11,676 nucleotides of DNA from Chitinophaga pinensis (GTDB lineage: Bacteria > Planctomycetota > Phycisphaerae > Phycisphaerales > SM1A02): NCBI GenBank assembly GCA_943329105.2, contig CALQCP020000048.1, positions 1 to 11,676 of the forward strand. The letters run 5' to 3'. The notes under the pieces were generated by a model. That model saw only the letters and a list, made by a program, of their open reading frames with translations, was not told where the DNA came from and ran no database searches. How positions within the stretch are numbered: the first letter of the stretch is position 1; every line of letters starts with the position of its first letter. Below, piece by piece: positions 1 to 6,593 of this stretch. Made by a program: the position numbers and the translations under genes.

Positions 1-50
1 CGGGACCCTCGGACGCGGACGGCTGCGCTCCACAAGGTTCCGCTTAGCCT

Positions 51-313
51 CGGGCGAAACTGTTCGTCCGGTTGGCACCCACGGGGCGTACGTCCAACTG
101 CCGGACTTCTCAGTTTCACACGCCGCTTACCGAGGATCCCGTGCTCACTACGGGGGCTCGAACACGGCAAGGCACTTTGGTCACCAGGGTTTGGAACCCG
201 TTCACCTGGCCGCAGGCGCCGGAGAGGATAGGGCCGCGCTCAGCGGCCATCCTCGTAAGGCGAATGCGGGCCAGTACGAAGGCGTAATTCATCAACGCCC
301 AGCACAAACCCGC
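51..313. other. Candidate structured RNA element, family unknown
   Basis: This gene-free left end is rich in nested inverted repeats. A compound hairpin pairs 56-62 (GAAACTG) with 111-117, 66-71 (GTCCGG) with 101-106, and TTGG at 72-75 with CCAA at 94-97. A second pairs 224-229 (GAGGAT) with 249-254 and 232-237 (GGCCGC) with 243-248, with a 2-nt bulge and a GCTCA loop. Smaller stems are 138-142/150-154, 184-188/205-209, and 266-270/309-313 enclosing 281-285/295-299. I looked by eye for hallmarks of RNase P RNA, tmRNA, SRP RNA, tRNA, group I and II introns and the cobalamin riboswitch and found none. The strand cannot be decided because stems read the same both ways. It may be a free RNA, a leader for a gene beyond the left edge, or a cluster of hairpins downstream of the transglutaminase-like gene. 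The inverted repeats are certain; the RNA interpretation is inferred. Confidence 0.4.
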
Positions 314-342
314 CATGCCGCACCGCCGACCCAGTCCGCAAC

Positions 343-1452
343 TCAGGGTTTGACAATCTCCGTAACGTTCGTCCCATCCGCCTTACGAAACGTCACTTCA
401 AACTGCCCACCGCGTGCCAGCGGTAGAACGGCCTTGCCGTCTGCGCCCGCCGTTCCGCGTGCGACCAGCTCCCCCGCCCATATGACTTCGATGTTCGCCG
501 CCCCACCACCAGGCACCGTCACCGGATGTTCCACTGCGTCCGTGTAGAAGCGCGTGATGTTCACCGCCGGAACGTATTCGATTTCGAACGCCCACACTAA
601 CGGATACTTCGTGTTGGTCGGCCGCCACACGGCTGCGTAGACCGCGTGCACCCAATCGTCCGGGTCGGTTTCGGTCAGGCAACGTTCTTGCACCCAGTCC
701 ACGCCGCGCGGATCGCTGCCCGAGTCGCCGACGTTGTACCAACGGTTCCACCACACTTCTACCCAGTTATGGTTTCCCTGCACCTTCTTCCACGCCGGGC
801 AACCCACCATGCGCGCCGGAATTCCGCACGCCCGACACGCATCGATCACCAAGATGCTCAGCCCGGTGCAACTTGCGTAGTTGAGCTCCATGCTCTCATA
901 CGGCGATTGATCAGGCTTCTTGCGCTTGGTGGCATGAAAGTGCACGTTGAGCGCATCAGGCAGATGATCGTTGATCCACTTGGTGGCATCGATCGGATCC
1001 TTGAATTTCCATGCCTCCTTGGTGAAGCGATCGAAGAAATCCTGGCGCCAATCATCACGGCGTTCGTTGACATTTGCGTACGGAAGCACGTACTGGCGGA
1101 ACGTCGACTCTGGCATGTCCTTGCCCCATGGAGCCTCCAGCCGCGCGCGTTCCGCGAGGCGCACGTTCTTGACTAAGAACTCAGCCTTGAGCGCCTTCAA
1201 GTCGATCTCCGGCATAGTGGCGATCAGCCATTCCATGTCGGCGCGGTACGCGGGCTCAATAGACTCGATCGCACGCTTCAGTTCAGCAACGTTGTCACCA
1301 GCGCGTTCGAGCGAGCGAGCGAGGTCCGGTTGCGACTCCACCGGCGTGCTTGATTGCGGCACTGGCGGCACCGGTGGGATTGCCGGTGCTGCGTTTGTGG
1401 CGGCGGTGGCTGGCTGCGTCTGAAGTGCAATGACGAGCATGGCAATGATCAT
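343..1452 (-). CDS. Exported transglutaminase-like domain protein
   Basis: This 369-residue protein has a papain-like transglutaminase core of the type found in bacterial cysteine proteases and peptide-modifying enzymes. The likely triad is visible in order: Cys195 in NYASCTGLS, His228 in GNHNWVEVW, and Asp243 in YNVGDS. The segment after Cys195 (VIDACRACGIPARMVG) is typical of the family. Residues 1-17 form a short hydrophobic stretch ending near an Ala-x-Ala site, followed by a Pro-rich linker, so the protein is probably exported or lipid-bilayer proximal. Residues 310-369 look like a small beta-rich C-terminal domain. The frame also extends to a TTG at 1491 (13 extra residues); neither start has a clear ribosome binding site, and I chose the ATG because it puts the hydrophobic stretch at the N-terminus. 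It lies about 100 bp after rnr and may be co-transcribed. The substrate is unknown; protease, transglutaminase or structural roles are all possible. Confidence 0.8.
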   Translation of the reverse strand: MIIAMLVIALQTQPATAATNAAPAIPPVPPVPQSSTPVESQPDLARSLERAGDNVAELKRAIESIEPAYRADMEWLIATMPEIDLKALKAEFLVKNVRLAERARLEAPWGKDMPESTFRQYVLPYANVNERRDDWRQDFFDRFTKEAWKFKDPIDATKWINDHLPDALNVHFHATKRKKPDQSPYESMELNYASCTGLSILVIDACRACGIPARMVGCPAWKKVQGNHNWVEVWWNRWYNVGDSGSDPRGVDWVQERCLTETDPDDWVHAVYAAVWRPTNTKYPLVWAFEIEYVPAVNITRFYTDAVEHPVTVPGGGAANIEVIWAGELVARGTAGADGKAVLPLARGGQFEVTFRKADGTNVTEIVKP

Positions 1453-1514
1453 GACCGGATCGTAGAAGATCCAGAAATGACACGATCGCAATGTGTTCGC
1501 TCAAACGCAGGATG

Positions 1515-1556
1515 CGGGTATCCAGCACCTATTTCACGGGCATCCGGCGCCTATTT
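1515..1556. repeat. 22-bp-period tandem repeat at the rnr stop codon
   Basis: Two 20-bp copies, 1515-1534 and 1537-1556, match at 17 of 20 positions and are separated by CA. The copies begin CGGGTATCC and CGGGCATCC and both end in CCTATTT. The right copy overlaps the rnr stop codon (1555-1557). It looks like a local duplication of the rnr 3' end. No palindrome strong enough for a terminator is present. Confidence 0.75.
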
Positions 1557-3990
1557 ACCAGCTGCGTTTGCCGCGACGGCCTTGCTTGTATTTGGAGCGA
1601 TCGCGGCCCTTGCGGCCTCGTTCGCCTTGACCCGGTGCGAAACCGCCGCCGTCACGTGGGGCCGAGCCCGGCTTCTGTTGACGGATGTTGGTGAGATCGC
1701 GTGGACTCAAGTTGTCCAGGTCCTTGCGCGGCGAAAGCTTGGTGACCGTGAGGTCCATCTTGCGCGCCGCCAAGTCAATCATGGCAATCGTTACCTGCAC
1801 GCGGTCGCCCAGACCGATCGACATTCCGCTGCGCGGCGCAACCAATCGGCCAGTGAGTTCATTCAGGATCCAATGATCAGCACGTGTCATCCCCGCAGGC
1901 AATTCGCTGACCCGCGCGGCGCCCTCGGCCAGCACTTCTTCCAGGCTCAAGAACACCAACGAAGTACCGCTGAGTCCGGTGACCAACGCATCAAATGTAT
2001 CTGCCATGCGATGCTCTTTGAGATAGCTCAACACCAGGAAGGTGCGCAGGTCGCGCTCGGCTTCCTCAGCGTTGCGCTCCGTCTCGCTGCAGTGCATGCC
2101 GATGCGCACCAGCGTGCTTTCATCGATCACTCGATCATCCGCTTCAAGTCGATGCGCCAAATCGCGACGCTTCTTGCCACCGGTCTTGGTGCCGTTTTCA
2201 GTTGCATCAAGGTACGCAGCAAGCGCGCGATGCACAGGGAGATCTGGATAGCGGCGAATCGGACTTGTGAAGTGTGCGTAGTGTTCGCTGGCGAGCGCGT
2301 AGTGACCAACAAGCGCGGGCGAATAGGTGGCCTTGGACAGCGTGCGCAGCACTGCAAAGTGGATGGCACGCGCAGCTTCGCCCTCAGCAGTGGCTTGCAA
2401 CAACGCCTGCAAATCGCGGCGGGTTGGTTCTTCCGGCAGGCGGAATTTGGCAATGCGCGCAAACGTCCGCAGCGTTTCCATGTCGCCAAATGTTGGCTCC
2501 GGATGGATGCGGCGCAGGAGCGGCAAGCCCAAGTCACTGAAGGTGCGTGCCAGCGCTTCGTTGGCTTCCACCATGAACATCTCGATCAGTGTGTGCGTGA
2601 AGCTGGTGTCTTCACGCTCGACACCCTTGACGTGTCCAGAGTCATCAAAGAGTAGGTCGACATCGGGCAGATTCAGCGCAATCATGCCGTCGGAACGCCT
2701 GCGTTCACGCAGCAAATTTGCCAAGCGATTGGCGAGGTGCAGCGCATCAATGACTTCCGGATCGCATTCGGTTTCAGTCTTCGCGTGCGCGCGCGCCTTG
2801 ACAAGATCGCCATCGATCACAGCCTGCGCTTCAATGTAAGTGAGTCGCTTGCGGCTGCAGATCACCGTGCTGGAGAGCCGATGCGAAACCGGCTTGCCGT
2901 GCGAATCAAAAGTAATGAACACACTCTTGCAGAATCGGTTCACGCCTTCTTGCAAACTGCAGATGCCGTTCGACAGACTTTCGGGAAGCATGGGAATCAC
3001 CAAGCGTGGCAGATACACACTGTTGCCGCGTTCGCGCGCGCCCTCGTCGAGCGTGCTGCCTGGTTTCACCCAGTGCGCCACGTCGGCGATGTGCACGCCA
3101 AGTTCCCAATCGCCGCGCACGGCATCGTGCTGAAGACTGATGGCGTCGTCAAAGTCGCGCGCATCGGGCGGGTCGATGGTGAATACCAACTTCTTGGTGA
3201 GATCCTCGCGGTCTTCCCACGGACCAGTAGATTCAAGGTCAAACCGGCGCGTTGCTTCGCGGGCCTCATCGACCGCTTCTTCCAGAAACTCAGTCTTGAG
3301 TTGGAAGACATCAATGACGGCGCGCGTTTCCACGTCCGGTCGTCCGGCTTCACCAAGCACTTCGGTGATCACGCCTTCCGCGTAATCAAGATCAGTGGGG
3401 TAGCGGATGATTTCAAAGACCACCTTGTCGCCAGCCTTCGCACCCTTGGCACCCGCGTCACGAACCACCACCGGATCCCGCAGTGATCGGCCATCGGGAA
3501 CAACCAGCCATTCGCGTCCAGCCTTCGTCAGCGTTCCTGCAAAGCGCTGCTGTCCGCGTTCGAGTACTTCAATGATTCGTCCGGTTGGTCCTTCTTGTGC
3601 ACCGGTTCCGCCGCGGGTCATTGGATGACCACCGCCCTTGCGCAACACCTTGGCGCGCACGCGATCGCCGTTCAACGCGTCCTTGGTTTGACCAACAGGA
3701 ACGAAGAGATCACCTTCACGCGTCGGATGATCCGGCACCACAAATCCGAAGCCGCGCGGATTGAGCTTGAGCTTTCCTTCGACCTCTTCCTTGTAGCGCG
3801 GCAGCCGCAGCTTTCCATCAGGCCCCACTTCCAAGCGGCCTTCGGCGGTCAGCCGTTCAACAGCGCCTGCAAACGCCTCGGCGTCGTCAGTACTGACACG
3901 CATCTGCTTCCTCGCCTCGTCGATGTCGACGGGGCGATAGTTGTCATAGGCCAGATGGTCTTCAATGCGCTGGATGAATCGGAGTGGCAC
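1555..3990 (-). CDS. rnr: Ribonuclease R (3'-5' exoribonuclease, RNB family)
   Basis: RNase R degrades RNA processively from the 3' end, including structured RNA, and acts in mRNA decay, rRNA quality control and often tmRNA-linked turnover. The 811-residue length fits the family. Residues 1-65 look like the N-terminal winged-helix region, followed by cold-shock-like domains (about 70-220, with NPRGFGFVVPD at 77-87). The RNB catalytic domain has the acidic cluster IDPPDARDFDDA at 272-283 (Asp273, 279, 281, 282) and the conserved FTSPIRRYPDL at 574-584. A degenerate S1 domain spans about 663-752, followed by a basic Gly/Arg/Lys tail (780-811), a common RNA-binding feature of RNase R. The start is GTG: it is the first usable start after an in-frame stop, but no good ribosome binding site precedes it. 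It begins 22 bp after the FmdB-family gene, so translation probably depends on the operon. Confidence 0.96.
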   Translation of the reverse strand: MPLRFIQRIEDHLAYDNYRPVDIDEARKQMRVSTDDAEAFAGAVERLTAEGRLEVGPDGKLRLPRYKEEVEGKLKLNPRGFGFVVPDHPTREGDLFVPVGQTKDALNGDRVRAKVLRKGGGHPMTRGGTGAQEGPTGRIIEVLERGQQRFAGTLTKAGREWLVVPDGRSLRDPVVVRDAGAKGAKAGDKVVFEIIRYPTDLDYAEGVITEVLGEAGRPDVETRAVIDVFQLKTEFLEEAVDEAREATRRFDLESTGPWEDREDLTKKLVFTIDPPDARDFDDAISLQHDAVRGDWELGVHIADVAHWVKPGSTLDEGARERGNSVYLPRLVIPMLPESLSNGICSLQEGVNRFCKSVFITFDSHGKPVSHRLSSTVICSRKRLTYIEAQAVIDGDLVKARAHAKTETECDPEVIDALHLANRLANLLRERRRSDGMIALNLPDVDLLFDDSGHVKGVEREDTSFTHTLIEMFMVEANEALARTFSDLGLPLLRRIHPEPTFGDMETLRTFARIAKFRLPEEPTRRDLQALLQATAEGEAARAIHFAVLRTLSKATYSPALVGHYALASEHYAHFTSPIRRYPDLPVHRALAAYLDATENGTKTGGKKRRDLAHRLEADDRVIDESTLVRIGMHCSETERNAEEAERDLRTFLVLSYLKEHRMADTFDALVTGLSGTSLVFLSLEEVLAEGAARVSELPAGMTRADHWILNELTGRLVAPRSGMSIGLGDRVQVTIAMIDLAARKMDLTVTKLSPRKDLDNLSPRDLTNIRQQKPGSAPRDGGGFAPGQGERGRKGRDRSKYKQGRRGKRSW

Positions 3991-4012
3991 GCAGCAAGGT
4001 TACTTGCACGGT

Positions 4013-4573
4013 CTAGCGCAGACCACGCCGTGTTGAACTGCCACCGAACTTTGGACCGGATTTACCGTGATTCTTCCCGGGAGGCCCAAAATTATTGCGT
4101 TGGCGCTGGATGGCATCGCGCACATTTCCCGCGCCGCGACCTTCACGGGCCGGGTGCGTTGCATTGACCTTGCCGCCGTCGGCGGGTGCTGCGGTTTCTG
4201 GCGCCTTCGGAGCCTCGGCGGCTGGCTTGGCAGCGTCGGTGCTGCCTGCGGATGTGCCAGCCTTCGCGGGCTCGCTCTTGGCCGCGTCGGTGCCCGTGCT
4301 GCCGGGCTTCGCTGTGTCTGTCTTGGAAACCTTGGCATCCACGCCAGTGCCAGCAGCGGTTGTCTCCACAGCAGCGGCAGCGCTCTTCGCGGCGGTTTCA
4401 CCCGCTGGCTCAGCGGCACGCGCGCCGGTGAAGATTGCCGCGCCCATACCGATCTTGCGGACGGCGGTCACCTTGGCACACTTGGGGCATTTACGCTCGG
4501 CTTCAGCCTTGATTGATTGGAACAGTTCCCAAGCATGGCCGCATTTCGAGCATTCGTATTCGTAGGTTGGCAT
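4013..4573 (-). CDS. FmdB-family zinc-ribbon protein with long low-complexity tail
   Basis: The first 50 residues are a typical FmdB / CxxC_CxxC_SSSS regulatory zinc ribbon: MPTYEYECSKCGH with Cys8 and Cys11, then CPKC with Cys29 and Cys32, so one zinc site is expected. The family's biochemical role is poorly known. Family members are often only 60 to 110 residues long; this one has 186. Residues about 52-135 are almost entirely Ala, Lys, Thr, Glu, Pro and Gly, and 136-186 is a basic Gly/Arg/Asn-rich end that could touch nucleic acid (inference). The ATG is chosen because AAGGAA lies 4 nt upstream and the motif MPTYEY is the usual family N-terminus; an in-frame TTG at 4591 would add six atypical residues. 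It sits 18 bp after grpE and 22 bp before rnr, suggesting a role tied to RNA or stress handling. Confidence 0.88.
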   Translation of the reverse strand: MPTYEYECSKCGHAWELFQSIKAEAERKCPKCAKVTAVRKIGMGAAIFTGARAAEPAGETAAKSAAAAVETTAAGTGVDAKVSKTDTAKPGSTGTDAAKSEPAKAGTSAGSTDAAKPAAEAPKAPETAAPADGGKVNATHPAREGRGAGNVRDAIQRQRNNFGPPGKNHGKSGPKFGGSSTRRGLR

Positions 4574-4577
4574 GGTG

Positions 4578-4583
4578 TTCCTT
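4578..4583 (-). promoter_or_regulatory. Ribosome binding site of the FmdB-family gene
   Basis: AAGGAA on the minus strand, 4 nt before the ATG at 4573. It decides the start against the in-frame TTG at 4591. The grpE leader is nearly the same sequence, with AAGGAA at 5197-5192 and then ACAC(A)CC before the ATG, so the two genes share a leader pattern. Confidence 0.7.
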
Positions 4584-4591
4584 CGGTTCAA

Positions 4592-5185
4592 TCAGGGCGC
4601 GACCGCCACCTTTGCGGCGCGCAGCACGGTTTCACCTAAACGATAGCCGGGCTGCAGCGTCATACTGACGTGCCCGCTTTCGATACCCGCCGCTGCATGT
4701 TGCATGATCGCTTCCGCGTGGTGGGGGTCAAATGCATCGCCGGTCTTGGGCTGAATCAACTCCACGCCCGACCGCTCCAGGGCCTTGATCAATTCGGATC
4801 GAACCATGTGCATGCCATCGATCGCGGCGCTCACGGTCATCCGCGCTGGATCCTGAGCAAGTGCAAGGTCAAAGTGATCAAGCACCGGAATGACCTGACG
4901 TACCACCATGCCCATGGCGTTCTGGCGCATGCGCGGCTCCTGCTCAGAGGTGCGGCGCTGCAAATTCTGAAAGTCCGCCACCGCGCGCAAGGTGTCGCTC
5001 TTGGCCTGCGCCAGTTCGGCGTTCAGTACGCGAATGGCGGTTTGCAATTCTTCACGCTCCGGCGCACAGTCATCCACAAAGGGCTGCGCCTCTGATTCGG
5101 CGTGATGATGTTGACGCGTTTCGTCCGCGTTGCCATCGGGCTGGTGATGATGCCCGTGCGGGCGTTGGTGTGGTTGGTCGGTCAT
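4592..5185 (-). CDS. grpE: GrpE nucleotide exchange factor
   Basis: GrpE releases ADP from DnaK and so resets the Hsp70 cycle in the cytoplasm. The 197-residue length is normal. Residues about 42-105 form the long dimerising helix (EREELQTAIRVLNAEL, then RAVADFQNLQRRT), and the C-terminal beta domain carries the signature PGYRLGETVLRAAKVAV at 179-195. AAGGAA lies 6 nt before the ATG. The unusual part is the N-terminus: residues 6-28 contain eight histidines in the stretches HGHHH and RQHHH. GrpE N-termini are normally disordered and acidic, so this one could bind metal ions, but that is inference. The gene lies 28 bp after dnaJ and 18 bp before the zinc-ribbon gene. No dnaK follows, unlike the common grpE-dnaK-dnaJ order. 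Confidence 0.95.
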   Translation of the reverse strand: MTDQPHQRPHGHHHQPDGNADETRQHHHAESEAQPFVDDCAPEREELQTAIRVLNAELAQAKSDTLRAVADFQNLQRRTSEQEPRMRQNAMGMVVRQVIPVLDHFDLALAQDPARMTVSAAIDGMHMVRSELIKALERSGVELIQPKTGDAFDPHHAEAIMQHAAAGIESGHVSMTLQPGYRLGETVLRAAKVAVAP

Positions 5186-5213
5186 GGTGTGTTCCTTGCG
5201 TAGTCGCGCTCGC

Positions 5214-6458
5214 TTATGTCCCGAACGAGTCCTTCACTTTGCCCCAAAATCCCGGGCTCTTTGCGGACGAATCTTCCTTCTTAGTCGCTTTGCCGAATCC
5301 GCCCTTACCGGTGGCTTTGCCAGACGAATCCTTGCCATCAGGATTCTTACGCGCAGCATCCTTCGGCGGCGGAGCAGGGCGCTCAGCATCACGGAGCGCC
5401 GTGATCAGTTCTCGTTGCTTATTACTCAATCGGCGCGGCACCACCACATGCACCACCACGACGAGGTCGCCGCGTTGCCCGGTACGGAGATCCGGAACGC
5501 CTTTGCCATCAAGGCGGAACAATTCGCCATGTTGTGTGCCGGCATCGAGATCGGTCTCTGAAACACCATCAAGCGTTTCAATACTCACGCTGCCTCCGAG
5601 CGCAGCATCCGCAAATGAAACTTCCAGCGCAGTGATCAGATCCGAGCCCTGACGCTCAAATCGCTCATCTTCCGCAACGCGGACAACAATGTGCAGATCG
5701 CCACGAACACCAGTGCCATCGGGGCTCATCTGTGGCGGCGGTGGTTCGCCTTCGCCGGCAACGCGCACCACTTGGCTGTCAGAAATACCGCGTGGAATCT
5801 TCACGCTCAACTTGCGCTGCACGCTCATGCGTCCTTGGCCGGAGCATTCGCCGCACTTGTCTTTAATGATGTGGCGCCTGCCCTGACACGTGGGGCAGGT
5901 GGTGACCATGCGGAACAGTCCGCCAAGGCCATTCTGCGCAACTTGTCCTTGCCCGCCGCAGGTGGAGCATTCGATCGGCTTGCTACCGGGCTTTGCGCCG
6001 CTGCCCTTGCACAGTGTGCAGACTTCAAGGCGCTTGAACGGGATCTCCCGCTCGCAACCTTCAAGCACTTCCTCAAGCGTGATTTCCACCACGGTTTCCA
6101 GGTCGTATCCACGCGCCGGTCCGCGTTGACGGCGTCCGCCACCGCCGCCAGATTGACCGCCGAAGATGTCGTTGAACATCGAGAAGATGTCTTCAACATG
6201 CATGGAATTGAAATCGTGTCCAGCGCGCCCGCGCAGACCAGCATGGCCGTGGCGGTCGTACACCGCGCGCCGTTCCGGGTCGCTGAGCACTTCGTATGCC
6301 TCAGCGCATTGCTTGAACTTGCCCTCGGCATCTGGATTGTCGGGGTTCTGATCCGGGTGCCACTTGATGGCAAGTCGGCGGTAGGCGCGGCGAACTTCTT
6401 CACCGGCTGCGTCGCGCGTGATGCCGAGGATCTCGTAGTAGTCGGCCGAGGTGCTCAT
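5214..6458 (-). CDS. dnaJ: DnaJ (Hsp40) chaperone, type I
   Basis: DnaJ delivers unfolded clients to DnaK and stimulates its ATPase. The 414 residues show the full type I layout. The J domain spans 6-70, with the His-Pro-Asp motif at 34-36 (KWHPDQNP). A short Gly/Phe region (about 78-108, ending GGQSGGGGG) follows, then four zinc-binding repeats: CTLCKGSG (147), CSTCGGQG (164), CPTCQGRR (188) and CGECSGQG (202). C-terminal client-binding domains run to about 345. The third repeat ends in GRR instead of GxG, but all eight cysteines are present. Residues 360-414 form an extra Lys/Gly/Ser-rich tail ending FWGKVKDSFGT, which could be a flexible or amphipathic extension. The ATG matches the family N-terminus; a weak GAGGA lies about 11 nt upstream. 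It is the likely first gene of the dnaJ-grpE-fmdB-rnr run. Confidence 0.97.
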   Translation of the reverse strand: MSTSADYYEILGITRDAAGEEVRRAYRRLAIKWHPDQNPDNPDAEGKFKQCAEAYEVLSDPERRAVYDRHGHAGLRGRAGHDFNSMHVEDIFSMFNDIFGGQSGGGGGRRQRGPARGYDLETVVEITLEEVLEGCEREIPFKRLEVCTLCKGSGAKPGSKPIECSTCGGQGQVAQNGLGGLFRMVTTCPTCQGRRHIIKDKCGECSGQGRMSVQRKLSVKIPRGISDSQVVRVAGEGEPPPPQMSPDGTGVRGDLHIVVRVAEDERFERQGSDLITALEVSFADAALGGSVSIETLDGVSETDLDAGTQHGELFRLDGKGVPDLRTGQRGDLVVVVHVVVPRRLSNKQRELITALRDAERPAPPPKDAARKNPDGKDSSGKATGKGGFGKATKKEDSSAKSPGFWGKVKDSFGT

Positions 6459-6469
6459 GCGCGGGTCAG

Positions 6470-6491
6470 TCCTCTGTCAATTCTCTGTCAT
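6470..6491 (-). repeat. Paired TGACAGAG repeats in the dnaJ leader
   Basis: On the minus strand TGACAGAG occurs at 6490-6483 and again at 6479-6472, an 11-bp period, about one helix turn. They sit 14 to 32 bp before the dnaJ ATG. The nearer copy includes TTGACA, the consensus -35 hexamer, but is too close to the start to serve as a promoter for dnaJ. They could be a regulator or RNA-binding site, or chance. This is the only repeat in the 135-bp groEL-dnaJ gap apart from the terminator. Confidence 0.4.
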
Positions 6492-6535
6492 CTCTTGATC
6501 ATGTTCTGAAATACTGGCTCATGCGCGGAAAGGAC

Positions 6536-6580
6536 CCGAAGGCCGGAGCTGGACGCCATGGCGCCAACTCCGGCCTTCGG
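6536..6580 (-). terminator. Stem-loop terminator after the second groEL
   Basis: A perfect 13-bp inverted repeat, CCGAAGGCCGGAG at 6536-6548 and its complement at 6568-6580, encloses a 19-nt loop and begins 13 bp after the groEL stop codon. The sequence that follows on the minus strand (GTCCTTTCC) is only weakly T-rich, so termination may be imperfect or factor-dependent; an RNA-stabilising 3' hairpin is an alternative. It suggests that dnaJ has its own promoter or is reached by read-through. Confidence 0.75.
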
Positions 6581-6593
6581 TGAATCTCCTTGA

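Noticed and set aside
1..119. Minus-strand frame from GTG at 119 to the left edge
   Set aside because: It lies across the long compound hairpin at 56-117, lacks a clear ribosome binding site, and its short product looks like nothing recognisable.
150..175. GGCTCGAACACGG resembling a tRNA T-loop
   Set aside because: The flanking bases do not form the 5-bp T stem, and no anticodon or acceptor stem can be drawn around it.
116..316. Minus-strand 66-codon frame; its NYAFVLA stretch recalled a tmRNA tag
   Set aside because: There is no tRNA-like 3' end, no CCA, and no stop right after the stretch, so neither tmRNA nor a small gene is supported.
2..547. Plus-strand open frame running from the left edge to 547
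   Set aside because: It has no good start in the window, overlaps the end of the transglutaminase-like gene in antisense by about 200 bp, and resembles no protein I know. It also runs through the strong hairpins, as GC-rich DNA often allows.
1354..2655. 433-codon plus-strand open frame
   Set aside because: It is antisense to the conserved RNase R gene and its translation looks like no real protein; a shadow frame.
6583..6593. AAGGAGA right after the groEL stop on the minus strand
   Set aside because: It resembles a ribosome binding site but no plausible reading frame follows before the terminator stem.
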